Of a stretch of 64,000 nucleotides of DNA, positions 22,279-32,762 are shown one piece after another. Source of the stretch: Hygrocybe punicea (Eukaryota; Basidiomycota; Agaricomycetes; Agaricales; Hygrophoraceae); assembly GCA_963556145.1 (NCBI GenBank), contig OY744464.1, positions 6,423,508 to 6,487,507 of the forward strand. Reading direction: 5' to 3'. The notes beneath the pieces were generated by a model. That model was not told the DNA's origin. It made no database searches and saw only the letters and a program-made list of their open reading frames with translations. The position numbers and the translations under genes are program-made. Each line of letters starts with the position of its first letter. Position 1 is the stretch's first letter.

Positions 22279-23253
22279 ATGCCTCGACTTCTCTTCGACC
22301 CTGCCCAACTCCAGTGCCCGGACTATGCATCTCTCTTTTATGCCCCAACCCGAGCACCCTTTGTCAATGCCGCCACGACAGAGGCCCAAGCGGTACAACT
22401 GCTCACCAACGTCTGGACTGCAGGTAACGACCTAGAAAAGCAATTATGGCAAGATCAGCTACACAACGACGCGGCGGAGCAAGCAGAACAGTTTTTACAG
22501 GCCCAAGCAGCCGTGGAACAACATGCTCTCCTAGCCGCCCAAGAACGAGAGGACGTGCGAAAGGAAGAGATGAAGAAGAACAAGACCAAGTACATCCCCA
22601 TCCCGAATCGGCCGATGCCCTCCATCACCCCCGTCTTCGCGTCCAACTACGCCACTAAAAAGATGGACAAAGGGCAATACGTCGAACTCTGGTACTACAC
22701 TAATGAGGGCCTAGACGAGGCCATGCAAGCACACGCCACAGTCGACGACGATGCCATGGTGATGGCCCGGAAACCCGATGGCTCGACATCCTGGGTACCC
22801 GCTGCCGCTGCCAGAGACTCCAACAAGGCCCTCGACGACAGGGACATCAAATGGGAAGATTTCTGTCAAGCCGTCCCCCGGATGATCCTCGCCATGGAGG
22901 AGGCCGACTGGCCAGCCGATCGCGTGGCCATGCTTGCCTCCTTCTGGGGCAAGCTTCAGATCCATGAGATGCGGTCCTCCCGCGACCCCCTTGACCAGAA
23001 GGCCCTGCTCTTATACCAGGCTAGACAACGACGGCTATGGCACCTTGCCATCCCCTCACCCCGCGGCGCCTACAACATCTCCATAATAGATGAATCCGTC
23101 TTGCGTAAAACGAAAGAGGAGGTTTATTGGGAAGATCGGAAGCATAGAGACAATACCAGGGACTTCCGCGTGAGTCCCCCCTCCTTCCATCCAATGATAG
23201 ATCACTTGCTGACTGTTGCCCCCCCCGATTTCCCTCTACCATTATCCATCTAA
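22279..23253 (+). CDS. Gag-like ORF1 of the tyrosine-recombinase retroelement
   Basis: A 324-residue frame starting at ATG 22279, 30 bp after repeat A1. It contains a Gln/Glu/Ala-rich helical segment (residues about 60-110), then KYIPIPNRPMPSITPVFASN and ASNYATKKMDKGQYVELWYY, which I know from Gag-like first ORFs of fungal DIRS elements. No signal peptide or enzyme motif. A GTGAGT donor at 23170 and a CAG acceptor ending at 23435 would splice residue 297 in frame onto the downstream zinc-knuckle frame, giving a full Gag with a nucleic-acid-binding tail; the minisatellite would then lie in the intron. The splice is inferred. Confidence 0.75.
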   Translation: MPRLLFDPAQLQCPDYASLFYAPTRAPFVNAATTEAQAVQLLTNVWTAGNDLEKQLWQDQLHNDAAEQAEQFLQAQAAVEQHALLAAQEREDVRKEEMKKNKTKYIPIPNRPMPSITPVFASNYATKKMDKGQYVELWYYTNEGLDEAMQAHATVDDDAMVMARKPDGSTSWVPAAAARDSNKALDDRDIKWEDFCQAVPRMILAMEEADWPADRVAMLASFWGKLQIHEMRSSRDPLDQKALLLYQARQRRLWHLAIPSPRGAYNISIIDESVLRKTKEEVYWEDRKHRDNTRDFRVSPPSFHPMIDHLLTVAPPDFPLPLSI

Positions 23254-23279
23254 AACGACAACCTCCACCTTCCTTTGCA

Positions 23280-23405
23280 TTGCGCATGCCTCCTCTTTGC
23301 TCCATGCATGCCTTCTCTTTGCTATATGCATGCCCCTTATTTGCTCCATGCATGCCACACACTTGCTCCACGCATGCCACACCCTTGCTCCATGCATGCT
23401 CTCCG
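23280..23405 (+). repeat. about 25-bp minisatellite
   Basis: Units like TTGCTCCATGCATGCC recur five times with 24-28 bp spacing. It lies in the proposed Gag intron. Confidence 0.75.
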
Positions 23406-23435
23406 CACCCGCACCCTACGCATCCACGCGCTCAG

Positions 23436-23900
23436 GCTGACCAGGACATTAGTTCAGCCCACAGCACCGCTGCCAACCCCTCCCCCTCCAGACGGAGCCG
23501 AGAGCACAAGCGGTTAACCGATGCTCGCAGGAGGTCTGGGTCTCCACCCCGGCCTCGCGACAGCCGAGGATGTCCGGAAAAGAAGTCGGATTTTCGGGCA
23601 GGCGCAGGCAGTGGGGGCTACTCTGCCTGCGCCGTATGCCTGGGTCGCAACCCCCACAGAATTGTGGAATGCGCCGCAACGCATACCTGGGATGGACTCC
23701 ACCTCGCGCTCGCACAGCGCGTCAACAAGTCCCTCGTACTCCGCGATGGCCGCCCCATCTGTGTCGACTTCCAACGCGTGGCCGGCTGCACCAGCACCCG
23801 CCACGACAATCGTCACCTCTGCTCCGGATGTGGTCATACCACTCACGGCGCACAAGGCTGTCCTCGAGCGCAGAAGGCATCAAGCCCTCACTCCCTATAA
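23436..23900 (+). CDS. zinc-knuckle segment, likely Gag 3' exon
   Basis: The frame reads ADQDISSAHSTAANPSPSRR and then two Cys/His clusters: CAVCLGRNPHRIVECAATH and, after about 40 residues, CSGCGHTTHGAQGCPRAQK. Cys-x2-Cys clusters of this type bind nucleic acid and follow the Gag domain in fungal DIRS/Ngaro elements. The frame is open upstream but low in complexity there, so I start it at the acceptor proposed for the ORF1 intron. It overlaps the RT frame by up to 380 bp in another phase, so RT may be expressed by frameshifting, reinitiation or alternative splicing. Confidence 0.6.
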   Translation, partial: ADQDISSAHSTAANPSPSRRSREHKRLTDARRRSGSPPRPRDSRGCPEKKSDFRAGAGSGGYSACAVCLGRNPHRIVECAATHTWDGLHLALAQRVNKSLVLRDGRPICVDFQRVAGCTSTRHDNRHLCSGCGHTTHGAQGCPRAQKASSPHSL

Positions 23901-25833
23901 ACCGGATGCTTGGGAAGCGCTACTCCGTTCAAATAGCATCTGGCCTCGCTATGATCATCTCCCTCAAAGTATGCGATATGGTTTCAATCTTGAGATACCC
24001 ACCATTTCACGCACCCAAGCCCCACCCAACAAAGACTCCATCATTGAACATAGCTCCGAATTCCAAAAAATCATATCCAAAGAGCTGTCCAAAGGCCGAT
24101 ACCTGGGACCCTTTTCTCAGTCAACTCTCGAGACGCTCATCGGCCCCTTCCAGACGGCCCCCTTTGGCATCATACCCAAACCAGGCCGACCGAATCACTT
24201 CCGCAACGTACAAAACTATTCATTCCTTCATAAGACCTCACCAAAATTCCCGAGTCCCTCTATCAACTCCCAGATCGACTCGGACCGCTTCCCCAGCACC
24301 TGGGGGACTTTCTCAATCGTCTCCTTACTCATCTCACGCCTTCCCCCCGGCTCTCAGGCAGCCACGAGAGACGTGGCAGAGGCATACCGGACGATCCCCC
24401 TGCACCCCTCCCAATGGCCAGGTGCCGTCGTCCGACTCGCTGCCGACGAATTCTGCATCGACACCGCCACCTGCTTCGGGGTTGCACCATCAGCCGGAGT
24501 GTATGGCTCCGTCAGCGATGCAGGCACCGAGCTATTCCGCTGCCATGGGATGGCACCTCTCTCCAAATGGGTCGACGACCACATCTTCTTCCGGATCCTT
24601 CGAGAACGCCTCCACGAATACAACATGCGCCGCAGAGACTGGCACGCCGACATTGCCCCCCGTGGCCGACATCACGATGGTGGGCGCCTCTGGTTTGGTG
24701 GCAGAGTTTTCCCCGATGGCACGCTGGAAGAATTCGACGAAGATTGCTCTTCCCCTTGCCTCGACTTATCATCGCACTCACCCCGCTCCTCTGAGGACCA
24801 ACGCTTCGCCTACAACTTCGACGACATTGACCGTCTATCCGACCAGCTGGGTATCCCCTGGGAGAAATCCAAGGACCTGCCCTTCGCTTCAACCACGACA
24901 TTCATTGGCCTGGATTGGAATCTGGAAACACTCATGGTCTCCCTTCCACCAAAGAAGAAGGCCAAATACCTCACGTCAATCCATGAATGGGAATGCTCGC
25001 CTACCCACATCCTCGGCGATGTACAAAAAATCTACGGAAAGCTCCTTCACGCATCCCTGGTGGTCCCTCCAGGCCGCGCCTACCTCACCGGCCTGGAGAA
25101 CATGCTTGGCATCTACGGTGACCGTCCTCTCATGCCACGCCATGCTGACCAGTCGATCCGTGGAGACCTGCAATGGTGGCGTGCCAAGCTGGCCCAACCC
25201 TTCCTTGGCCGGACAATCCCAAGCCCTGTCCACCTCACAAACCTCGACGCCTTCTCAGATGCCAGTTCGGGCATTGGCATCGGAATCGTCGTTGCTGGCC
25301 GCTGGCGCGCTTGGCGCCTCATTCCAGGATGGAAGACCCTTGATGGTAAACGCGACATCGGCTGGGCAGAGGCCCTGGGATTCGAACTCCTCATTCGATC
25401 AGTCGCCCGGTCTGCGACAACTGGCCAGCATTTTGAATTATTCGGGGACAACATGGGAGTCGTTGAAGGCTGGCCAAATGGCCGCAGCAGGAATGCAGCC
25501 ATCAACGACATCTTTAAACGCATCCACAACTTCATCGAGTCTTGTGACTCCATTATCTCGATCCATGCAACCTACATCCCCAGCAAATCCAACCCAGCCG
25601 ATGGCCCCTCCCGGGGCATATATCCTCCGTACCACCTCCTCTTACCCCCCGTCGAAATACCCGCCGGTCTCGACCGGTTCATCATTGATGCGACCCTACC
25701 ATATTCAGACACTGAGCTCAAGCTGCTCCGAGAGGGCCGATACCCCAAAGCAACCGCAAAACTCATTGCAAATTCTCTCAGGAATCCTGGTCCCCCACAC
25801 AAACAGCCCACCGACTTTGAGACTGATATATGA
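23521..25833 (+). CDS. reverse transcriptase and RNase H of the tyrosine-recombinase retroelement
   Basis: A 770-residue frame. The first 120 residues overlap the zinc-knuckle frame and are probably not translated; recognisable protein starts near 23900 (TPYKPDAWEALLRSNSIWPR). RT motifs follow: FGIIPKPGRPNHFRNVQNYS, motif A ATRDVAEAYRTIPLH (24360), and catalytic KWVDDHIFFRI (24567), where VDD replaces the usual YxDD as is common in DIRS elements. RNase H is visible as LDAFSDASSGIGIGIVVAG (25240), WAEALGFELLIRS, LFGDNMGVVEGW and the C-terminal SKSNPADGPSRG. The catalytic Asp and Glu residues seem present and I see no stop, so the enzyme may be functional. It copies element RNA in the nucleus in the DIRS model. 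Confidence 0.85.
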   Translation: MLAGGLGLHPGLATAEDVRKRSRIFGQAQAVGATLPAPYAWVATPTELWNAPQRIPGMDSTSRSHSASTSPSYSAMAAPSVSTSNAWPAAPAPATTIVTSAPDVVIPLTAHKAVLERRRHQALTPYKPDAWEALLRSNSIWPRYDHLPQSMRYGFNLEIPTISRTQAPPNKDSIIEHSSEFQKIISKELSKGRYLGPFSQSTLETLIGPFQTAPFGIIPKPGRPNHFRNVQNYSFLHKTSPKFPSPSINSQIDSDRFPSTWGTFSIVSLLISRLPPGSQAATRDVAEAYRTIPLHPSQWPGAVVRLAADEFCIDTATCFGVAPSAGVYGSVSDAGTELFRCHGMAPLSKWVDDHIFFRILRERLHEYNMRRRDWHADIAPRGRHHDGGRLWFGGRVFPDGTLEEFDEDCSSPCLDLSSHSPRSSEDQRFAYNFDDIDRLSDQLGIPWEKSKDLPFASTTTFIGLDWNLETLMVSLPPKKKAKYLTSIHEWECSPTHILGDVQKIYGKLLHASLVVPPGRAYLTGLENMLGIYGDRPLMPRHADQSIRGDLQWWRAKLAQPFLGRTIPSPVHLTNLDAFSDASSGIGIGIVVAGRWRAWRLIPGWKTLDGKRDIGWAEALGFELLIRSVARSATTGQHFELFGDNMGVVEGWPNGRSRNAAINDIFKRIHNFIESCDSIISIHATYIPSKSNPADGPSRGIYPPYHLLLPPVEIPAGLDRFIIDATLPYSDTELKLLREGRYPKATAKLIANSLRNPGPPHKQPTDFETDI

Positions 25834-25835
25834 GC

Positions 25836-27040
25836 CCTCCGAAGCCAATGGTCTGGTTGATCCACCCTTCAATCCCCCCCCAGCCCCAGTTCCTTCTAGG
25901 CCACAACCATATCGACTCGGATTGGCCCCTCTTGACTCACCGCTTCGTCCCCACTGCCTTGCCCGCGACCGTCTGCGGCTATGGGTACCAGCTCGAACAC
26001 GTACGGCACATGATGCTAACGGACACACCCTCCACATCACCGACGCTGACCTAGACCGAATCCTAGAGGTCATCGGTGTATCCTGGGCTCAAGGCACTCG
26101 GGCTGGATACGGTGCAGGACTTCTCGCATTTCACCGGTTCTGTGATCTCCGCAGCATCCCTGAACCTCAACGATGTCCAGCCGGGCCTGTCCTAGTCCTC
26201 GCCTTCATCGCCAACTGCGCCGGAGCTTACTCCGGAAAGACGCTGGCTAATTATGTCTTCGCTGTCCGTGCATGGCACATTCTCCATGGCCAGCCATGGT
26301 CCGCCAATCACCCAGAGATAAAAGCGGCCCTCGATGGCGCCATTTCCCTCACTCCCCCCACATCCATTCGTGCGAAGAGAGAACCTGTCACCACCGAATT
26401 CCTAGCAATGGCCAAGGATAAACTGGACCTAACGCTCCCTTTCGATGCCGCCTTCTATGCTTGCCTTACGACCGCCTTTTATTCCGTATCTCGGCTTGGT
26501 GAACTTACCGTTCCCACTTTAAAAGCCTTCAATCCTAACCTACATGTCAAACGCTCTGACATGACGTGGCGGAAAGATCGCAACAATCTCAAAGTATCAG
26601 TCTTCCACATCCCAGTCACCAAGACTTCACGAGAAGGTGAGGATATATACTGGTCGACACAACCAGGCCCATCGGATCCAGAGGCCGCCATCAATAACCA
26701 CTTCGCCATCAACAACCCATCCCCAGCTGATCCTTTATTCGCATGGCGCCACCCTCAAGGACTCCGACCTCTCACGCGATCAGCTTTCATATCACGGCTG
26801 AAGGATATCAGCAAAGCACTGAAAATACCTCCCTTTCAGGGACATGGGATCCGTATTGGAGCCACACTTGAACTCCTACTACGAGGCGTTCCCTTCGAGG
26901 TGGTAAAAACCATTGGTCGCTGGACCTCCGGCGCATTCCTAACATACCTACGCCAACACGCAGTAGTCATGGCCCCATATATGCAGGGAACGCCAATCCT
27001 GGAACCCTTCCTCCGCTATGCAATGCCACCTCCCCGCTAA
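25836..27040 (+). CDS. tyrosine recombinase (YR) of the retroelement
   Basis: Open frame in the +2 phase relative to RT, with no ATG near its start, so it needs frameshifting or splicing from the RT message. From 26030 it reads ITDADLDRILEVIGVSWAQG, a SAM-like N-terminal domain (GTRAGYGAGLLAFHRFCDL), then the catalytic domain: first Arg in AFYSVSRLGELTVP (26480), the HxxR box in GHGIRIGATLELLLRGVPFE (26840), GRWTSGAF and the nucleophile Tyr in FLTYLRQHA (26935-26960). All of the Arg, His-Arg and Tyr positions expected of the family are present. The enzyme joins the circular DNA copy into the genome. The frame stays open far upstream through the RT region, which is likely chance in GC-rich coding DNA. 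Confidence 0.85.
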
Positions 27041-27120
27041 ACTGTGAGTAACTCACCCATCTCCTAATCATTGGGAGTCCACTTCGCTTAACGCGTCGCT
27101 GGGCTCCTAACATCTGGGAG

Positions 27121-27294
27121 TCGCAGCTCATTCGACTTCTCGATTAGGACTGGACACTGTTTTCGAGTTTGAAAAAACCCCTTCCTGTTTTTTCCCCCAA
27201 AAACTGAGTTTCTCGCTATACCACAGATTTGTTTCTCGTAACCACTTCCGAAACAAATTCCTTCTGCCAGAAACTTTGCCTGCACGGACATAGA
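27121..27294 (+). repeat. split repeat B1
   Basis: TCGCAGCTCATTCGACTTCT to CACGGACATAGA, 174 bp, abutting A2. Confidence 0.92.
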
Positions 27295-27453
27295 TTGTCT
27301 TCTAACAAACACAAAGAATGAGTGTAAATTAGAATTAAGTCTATGTACGAATTTGGCAAGTTGTGGCGCGTCTGCCTCTCAGCTCGTGCCACTCCCACTT
27401 GCCACTCCAAAAGATCTTCCCTGCTCAATAGAGCAGATTATCTCTTTCATTTC
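27295..27453 (+). repeat. split repeat A2
   Basis: Second copy of A1, 159 bp, directly after B1 with no spacer. The B1/A2 junction serves as template join in models of Ngaro replication. Confidence 0.92.
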
Positions 27454-27606
27454 ACCCACCCTCCAGCTCCCTCATTCTACCCCCCCGCCACTCCCTAGCA
27501 GCAGATATCTTCATCAATATACTTGCTATAAGACATAACGGCTTCCTCAACTAACTCGACATTGTGTTCACATTTTATTCAGACCTGCTGCTTGTCCCTC
27601 CCACCC

Positions 27607-27780
27607 TCGCAGCTCATTCGACTTCTCGATTAGGACTGGACACTGTTTTCGAGTTTGAAAAAACCCCTTCCTGTTTTTTCCCCCAAAAACTGAGTTTCTC
27701 GCTATACCACAGATTTGTTTCTCGTAACCACTTCCGAAACAAATTCCTTCTGCCAGAAACTTTGCCTGCACGGACATAGA
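27607..27780 (+). repeat. split repeat B2, right end of the element
   Basis: Second copy of B1, separated from A2 by a 153-bp spacer. The element ends at CACGGACATAGA. Confidence 0.92.
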
Positions 27781-28595
27781 ACCTAGTCTTGTAGCCAACG
27801 GGTTGTACCTTTTTCAGGGTCTCCAAATCTCGCAACTCCCCGGAATTACGCTCACCTTGGATCCACCGAGTCCAAAGGTGAACTTGTCGAGGGCAGCCAC
27901 CGGAAGTGGCTCCTATGCAATGATGACCGCGCAAAGTAGCGGAAGTATATCAGTTCTAATGTCATCGCGTGGCCCAACGGCAGAATGTTACATAGCGAGT
28001 CGAGATCTCCTTCTGGAGATGAGCCTATTCTCCATTCGCACGTGATCGTTGCTCCGGGATTTCTGGTTGCCCCGGGATTTCTGGTTAAAGTGAGGTCCAA
28101 TATCGTGTTTGCCAGAAATGAATCTGATGGCTATAGCTAGTAGTGGTAGCGCAACGATGTGTAGTTTTCGACCCGAATTGATGATCCTCAGGTCGACACC
28201 CACGTGTGGTCAAGGCTTCTCTCCGAATCCATGTGCAAGAACATCGAGTAAATACGCCCGTTTCACCGGTACGCCGCATTCACCCAAGCCCGCAATAATG
28301 GGACCTTCACTCCTGAGTTCTTTGACCAACTAATGTCCTGATAACCAGTTTCGTAATTGCGTCGACAATGGCCATCCGTTGATATCTGGACATTCTTCAC
28401 TGCACCAGTGGGCGAACTCCCAATTCGATCGTCGAATGCAAGGATAGAGTGGTGGTAAAACCGAATCGATCATTGACACCACTCCAGTCAACCGGATAAC
28501 GGCACCCAGGCGACTTTGGTGGGGCGTGATCGACGATTGTGCTTAGGACGTGTCCGAGTCCTTACTAGAACTGTTGATTTACCTCCACTATTTGC
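27781..28595. other. degraded sequence, possibly gene relics
   Basis: No frame is convincing. A minus-strand stretch near 28150 (KLHIVALPLLAIAIRFISGK) looks like part of a membrane protein, and a plus-strand stretch near 28220 is open for about 40 codons. CCGGGATTTCTGGTT is duplicated in tandem at 28053-28085. I cannot assign either fragment. Confidence 0.3.
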
Positions 28596-28599
28596 ATGA

Positions 28600-28920
28600 A
28601 ACCTCATTCGCATCACATTCCACTATTGCAGATTCGAGCTCACCCCCCAAATGATATCCGACCGACATCTAACATTTTTACGGCGCCCAGATTATCAACT
28701 ACGACATCACTGCAGACGACAAATGGCTCATCCTCACTGGTATTTCGGGAATTCCACGAATCCTTCGGCTTGCAAGGTCAAAGGCACGATGCAGCTCTAC
28801 AGCAAAGAGGCCAACCTATCGAAGGACACGCCATCAGAACTCCCAGGCCACCAATCACTTCACTTTCGCCGTGCACACTGTGAAAGGCGCCAAGATCATT
28901 CCGCCTGCAGCCAGGCTACT
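28600..28920 (+). pseudogene. clathrin heavy-chain N-terminal fragment, decayed
   Basis: Three short stretches, each in a different plus frame, follow the order of the beta-propeller domain of clathrin heavy chain: GAQIINYDITADDKWLILTG (about 28683-28740), NPSACKVKGTMQLYSKE (about 28760-28810) and QPIEGHA (about 28810), then HFTFAVHTVKGAKI (about 28857-28895). In the intact protein these lie within about 85 residues in the same order. The frame changes show at least two indels. Clathrin heavy chain is normally an essential single-copy gene, so this should be a duplicated relic; no other part of it is visible in the window. Confidence 0.75.
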
Positions 28921-29739
28921 ACAAGGCTCTAACATTTTACCTCCAGGAACCATCAAGATTCTTGACAGATCTGTCAGTCTTTCCACACATCGGCCACAGG
29001 GGTGCCATTCGTATGTCCAAGCGGATAGATCATATCCCATTAATTCACACTTGAGCGCTGTCCAACATGTGAGCACTCATTTATTATGGACCTGGCCCCG
29101 ACGTACCTGACTTGCAAACGGTCTTTTGATACCGAGCTTTTCACCAAGAAATAGGACTGTCAGACCCCCAGCGGTTTTTTATGAAGCTGCGCGGGTGTCA
29201 ATAAGTATGAAGGCTAGGGCTCGGTCGACAACTTCAACAAGATTCATCCAATGAAAGGGTTGGACAAACACACAATAAATAAGATAGGCATTTCGCTTGG
29301 ATTAGTTGCTCACAAGCTGAGTATATACGTAGTTTCCAACGAAGAACTCGGGGACATCGTCCGCCGACATATTGCGCTCGGGATTGTACCTACGAGTGAA
29401 TACTGAACAAGGTCATGGAGATAGTTTTAAAAAAACGGTCACCCGAAACCGCGGTCACGGTTTTCGCAGCATATAGCGATAGGAACCAGATCATGGTGTC
29501 GCGGAACAACTAGAGTGAGCACCTTCGTGACAAGAAACCCAACAGGAATCTGTGCTGATGATACCCTGTCCACTTTACAACTGTGGGCTGTTCGCACCAG
29601 CCAAGATCATAATGAAGAGCCCGATCAATGCGCCCAGGACAAACAAGGCGTGCCTGTCAAACCGGCCAAAGGCTGTTGAAGGCTGTCCACCATTTCTCAT
29701 TGAAAAATGGTTAGACGGCCCAACCAGGCGAGGAATTAG
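28921..29739. other. gene-free segment upstream of DUF6533 copy 2
   Basis: No credible reading frame. It includes whatever promoter copy 2 has. Confidence 0.35.
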
Positions 29740-31275
29740 ATGGCCACCTTGACTCTCAGCGGAGCTCTCTGGAATGACTACCTCACAAAGGTATGTAATA
29801 TGTACTTATGTTGCTTGCATGTCTTACTATGTATGTATGTCCGGTTGGTTGGTCGCAGTATTTCCATGGTAAGCCTTCCTTATTGTAATCGTATATCCTG
29901 ATCGTCGAGTACCGTACAGCTATTGGTGTCGCGATATTGGTATTATCCTCTCTACGCCACTTACGGCTCTCTCAACGCCACACAGGTATATGATTACTGC
30001 TTGACCCTAGCCCAGGAGGTTTCGTTCATCTGGAATAGTCGCTGGCCATCGACTGTCAACATCTTATTCCTCCTAACGAGGTACATGCCCTTCATAGACA
30101 TTGCATTCCTCTTGAGCCGTGAGGACTTTCCTGTTACCTCGATCAAATCAGGACCTCATAAATTAACAATTTCTCAGGTAGTTCTTTGACGAATGGTTCC
30201 AAATTTGAGGATGGTTGCCGTCTCATATTTAGGGTAGATGCCAGTACGTGTCTGCATGATCCTGACCGAGTCATCTCTAGACTGGCTGAGCACACTTCCA
30301 AGCCCTATTTGTTCTTGGAGTGGGCATAACAGAAAGTGAGCTTGGTACATCTCATCACAAAGATTCCTAGTTATTAACACTGAAGCAACAGTTATCCTCA
30401 TGATCAGAATACTGGTTATTTGGGAAAAAGACCGCAGGCTCGTCATTGGCCTTCCCATTCTCTTTGCCGCGATCTGGATCGCGATACTTGTTTCCATGCA
30501 TTATTTCCTTCAATCTCTACATTGTCAGTAATTCCTCAGTCAATCCTTTGGCTGCTGCACCTGCTGACTTTTTCGAGTTTTTTAGTTTCATTATCGCCAT
30601 TATCTGGCATCACTGGATGCTATACTACCAAGAATACAACCCTGTTGGTTATAATGTTGATGCTGTTTATGGCGTTTGAGATCGGTATCGTGATGCCGTA
30701 TTGTATGTTGGGTTTCCTCTCACTGCAATTTTCTAGCTATGCTCGGTCTGCTGTTAGTCAAAGGCATCCGGCGATGTGGGTCATGTCCATTGGCTACCCA
30801 ACTGTACTTACAATTTTGCAGATAACCTTTCAAAAGAGGTGCCATTATTTCGTATCGTTTATGGTGATGGTAAGTCATCCAATATTATTAATTAACGAGT
30901 TGTCGTGACAATATTTGAGGGATAATTTTTTACGTCTTCATCCTTGGTGTGTGATATTGCCATCCGCCGAGAGTGTGACATCTCATTTAAGACTAGCCAT
31001 TTCGGCTTCTAACGTTATCATAACCCTGGCCGTACCCGTATGTTTACTGTGAGGACCTCTTTTGTTTACTGACGATTTTGCACCTGCAGGACCTCGCTTT
31101 CATGGTTACGCCGTGCGTTGTTCACAACACTCACCTATAATACACCTAATTTGTGAAGTAGACTTGTCCGCGTTATGCATTCTGTCCTGACGGCCCGTTC
31201 CGTTCTGGAGGTTCGGCAGGCACTCCATTACAATGAAGAGGCTGTGTTGACTGACCATGCAAGGGGAGGGATATA
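29740..31275 (+). CDS. DUF6533-type multi-pass membrane protein, copy 2
   Basis: ATG at 29740 gives MATLTLSGALWNDYLTK, then a GTATGT donor at 29791. The second exon ends TAIGVAIL before a GTATTA intron (29937-29991); the third begins VYDYCLTLAQEVSFIWNSRW (29992) and continues VNILFLLTRYMPFIDIAFLL. Later exons give VILMIRILVIWEKDRRLVIG (30400), LPILFAAIWIAILVSMHYFL (30450), GCYTTKNTTLLVIMLMLFMA (about 30620) and, near the end, RVMHSVLTARSVLEVRQALH (31160). Family: DUF6533, basidiomycete membrane proteins of unknown function with about seven hydrophobic segments. The A-run frameshift of copy 1 is absent here. I could not fix all introns, so intactness is unproven. Confidence 0.68.
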
Positions 31276-32311
31276 ATTTACAAGGACCAACAAGGGCTGT
31301 TGGAAAAGCGGGTAGAGATAGGTATTGACTTCTTAGAATCGTAGCATGTTCCGCCTACCTTTCCTTTTTATCGCCGTATTGCCTCGTCAAGAACAGTTGA
31401 GGATGCTTATGGAGTCCAAACGCAGAGCAGAACGCATTTACCGCTTCCCTTTTGTGTTGCCATTTCGTGCCTCTTTTGCATACCTCCTTGTTTCCATAAC
31501 TATTCTCCTACCTCTCAAGGGGATTTATGCCTAGCTTTGTGCAGTTACAGGATATTTCAAAAACCTTGTCAGTAAGTAAAAAAACTTCCAAGCAGCTCTG
31601 GATAAAGCTCTTAAGTGACAAAAACTATAGTTTTTTAGTGAGAACAGGACTAATTGACCTCGAGGGCATCAACCCCAGTTGGGTGAAGATACTTTACATC
31701 ATTTTTGAATATTTTCTGTGTAGATAAGTGCAAGTTGGTGTTGTCAGTTGATTATCAGAGATATATTTGAGTCATGTATCACAGATACTATTACTCACTC
31801 AAATAATACTGAAATTATTCAAAGTAAACTGAAAGCATTTATTATGACTATGCATTTGTTTAAGAATTTTTGGGATGCTGTCTAAGCTCACCATAAATGT
31901 TTTATGATAGCCATCCATAGAGACTTACTTTTTGGGGTGAGCAACATGGTTTCTCATTAGAATTATCTGGTGCGGTTAGAAAATATTCCACCTTAGGCAA
32001 GACTTCGGGGAGATTCCCATGGCCTTCAAGGGGGGGTTCTTATGTGATGGGAAAGTGGCCTTAGAGGCCTGGCTCTCGAGAGCTTCTGCAATACTTTTCC
32101 CAATCAGTACTACTTACCATATTTGTCCAGTGCCTGCTGGGTCACCTTTACACCTCCTGGTTGCTCCCCTGGAGGCTTGGGCAATGTTCCTCATATGTAT
32201 GCACCAATTGAATGCAATATTAATATTACATCCTTGTCAAAAAATACTTTGCAATCTGAACCTTACCCCCACCACCACCAGGCTTTACTATCCAAGGCAA
32301 CAAAACAATCT
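31276..32311. other. gene-free, partly AT-rich segment
   Basis: Only short frames (for example 31346-31534 and 31527-31727) with no recognisable domain. I see nothing to annotate. Confidence 0.35.
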
Positions 32312-32407
32312 GGAAGAGAGGGAGGGAACAGGGAGCAGGAAGTGAGAGTGGAGAGAGGGGGAAGAGAGGGAGGGAACAGGGAGCAGGAAGTGAGAGTGGA
32401 GAGAGGG
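32312..32407 (+). repeat. 48-bp tandem duplication, purine-rich
   Basis: GGAAGAGAGGGAGGGAACAG opens each of two adjacent 48-bp units, starting at 32312 and 32360. Confidence 0.8.
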
Positions 32408-32721
32408 GGGGAGGGAATAGAGAGGGCAGGGACCAGAGAGGGTCAGAGTGGCCAATACCATACCCAAACCCATGGAAACCATACCTGGAGTGGGTCTTTG
32501 ACAACCTGACTGTTCAGGCACAGTTTCATGGCTAAACCATGGGTGGGGCACACCCACCAATTAGGCATTCCATTACCTCATGAGGGTGGCTGGCCACATC
32601 AATTGACATGGGCCTGGCCCTCATGAGGTATGTTTTGCCTTTCTCACCTTGTGAGGGTGGCCACCAACATCAATCAATGTGGGCCTGGCCCTTGCAAGGT
32701 ACTTGGGGGTGGTGCCAGTGC

Positions 32722-32762
32722 TGGCATCGGTACTGGTGCTGGTGCTGGTGCTGGTGCTGGCC
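32722..32762 (+). repeat. GGTGCT hexanucleotide repeat
   Basis: Five to six units of GGTGCT, partly interrupted. Confidence 0.75.

Larger units (their letters stand above)
22091..27780 (+). mobile_element. tyrosine-recombinase retrotransposon with split direct repeats (Ngaro/PAT-like)
   Basis: Order: repeat A1, coding region, repeat B1, repeat A2, spacer, repeat B2. A copies are 159 bp each and B copies 174 bp each, with no difference that I can see between copies. Coding frames are Gag-like, zinc-knuckle, RT with RNase H, and tyrosine recombinase. This A1-B1A2-B2 layout defines the Ngaro/PAT branch of the DIRS order, which integrates through a circular intermediate and leaves no target duplication; none is seen here. 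The matching repeats and open frames suggest a young, possibly active copy. Confidence 0.92.

Noticed and set aside
23570..25835. The very long open frame of 1156 codons starting at 23570
   Set aside because: Before 25836 it lies over the RT/RNase H frame in another phase and gives low-complexity Ser/Pro/Thr-rich sequence. Only the part after 25836 (tyrosine recombinase) shows motifs.
28085..28280. Amino-acid permease fragment on the minus strand
   Set aside because: Only one hydrophobic stretch (ALPLLAIAIRFI) suggests a transporter; the flanks do not support it.
32312..32762. Repeat series considered as a CRISPR array
   Set aside because: Units are adjacent without unique spacers and the sequence is eukaryotic.
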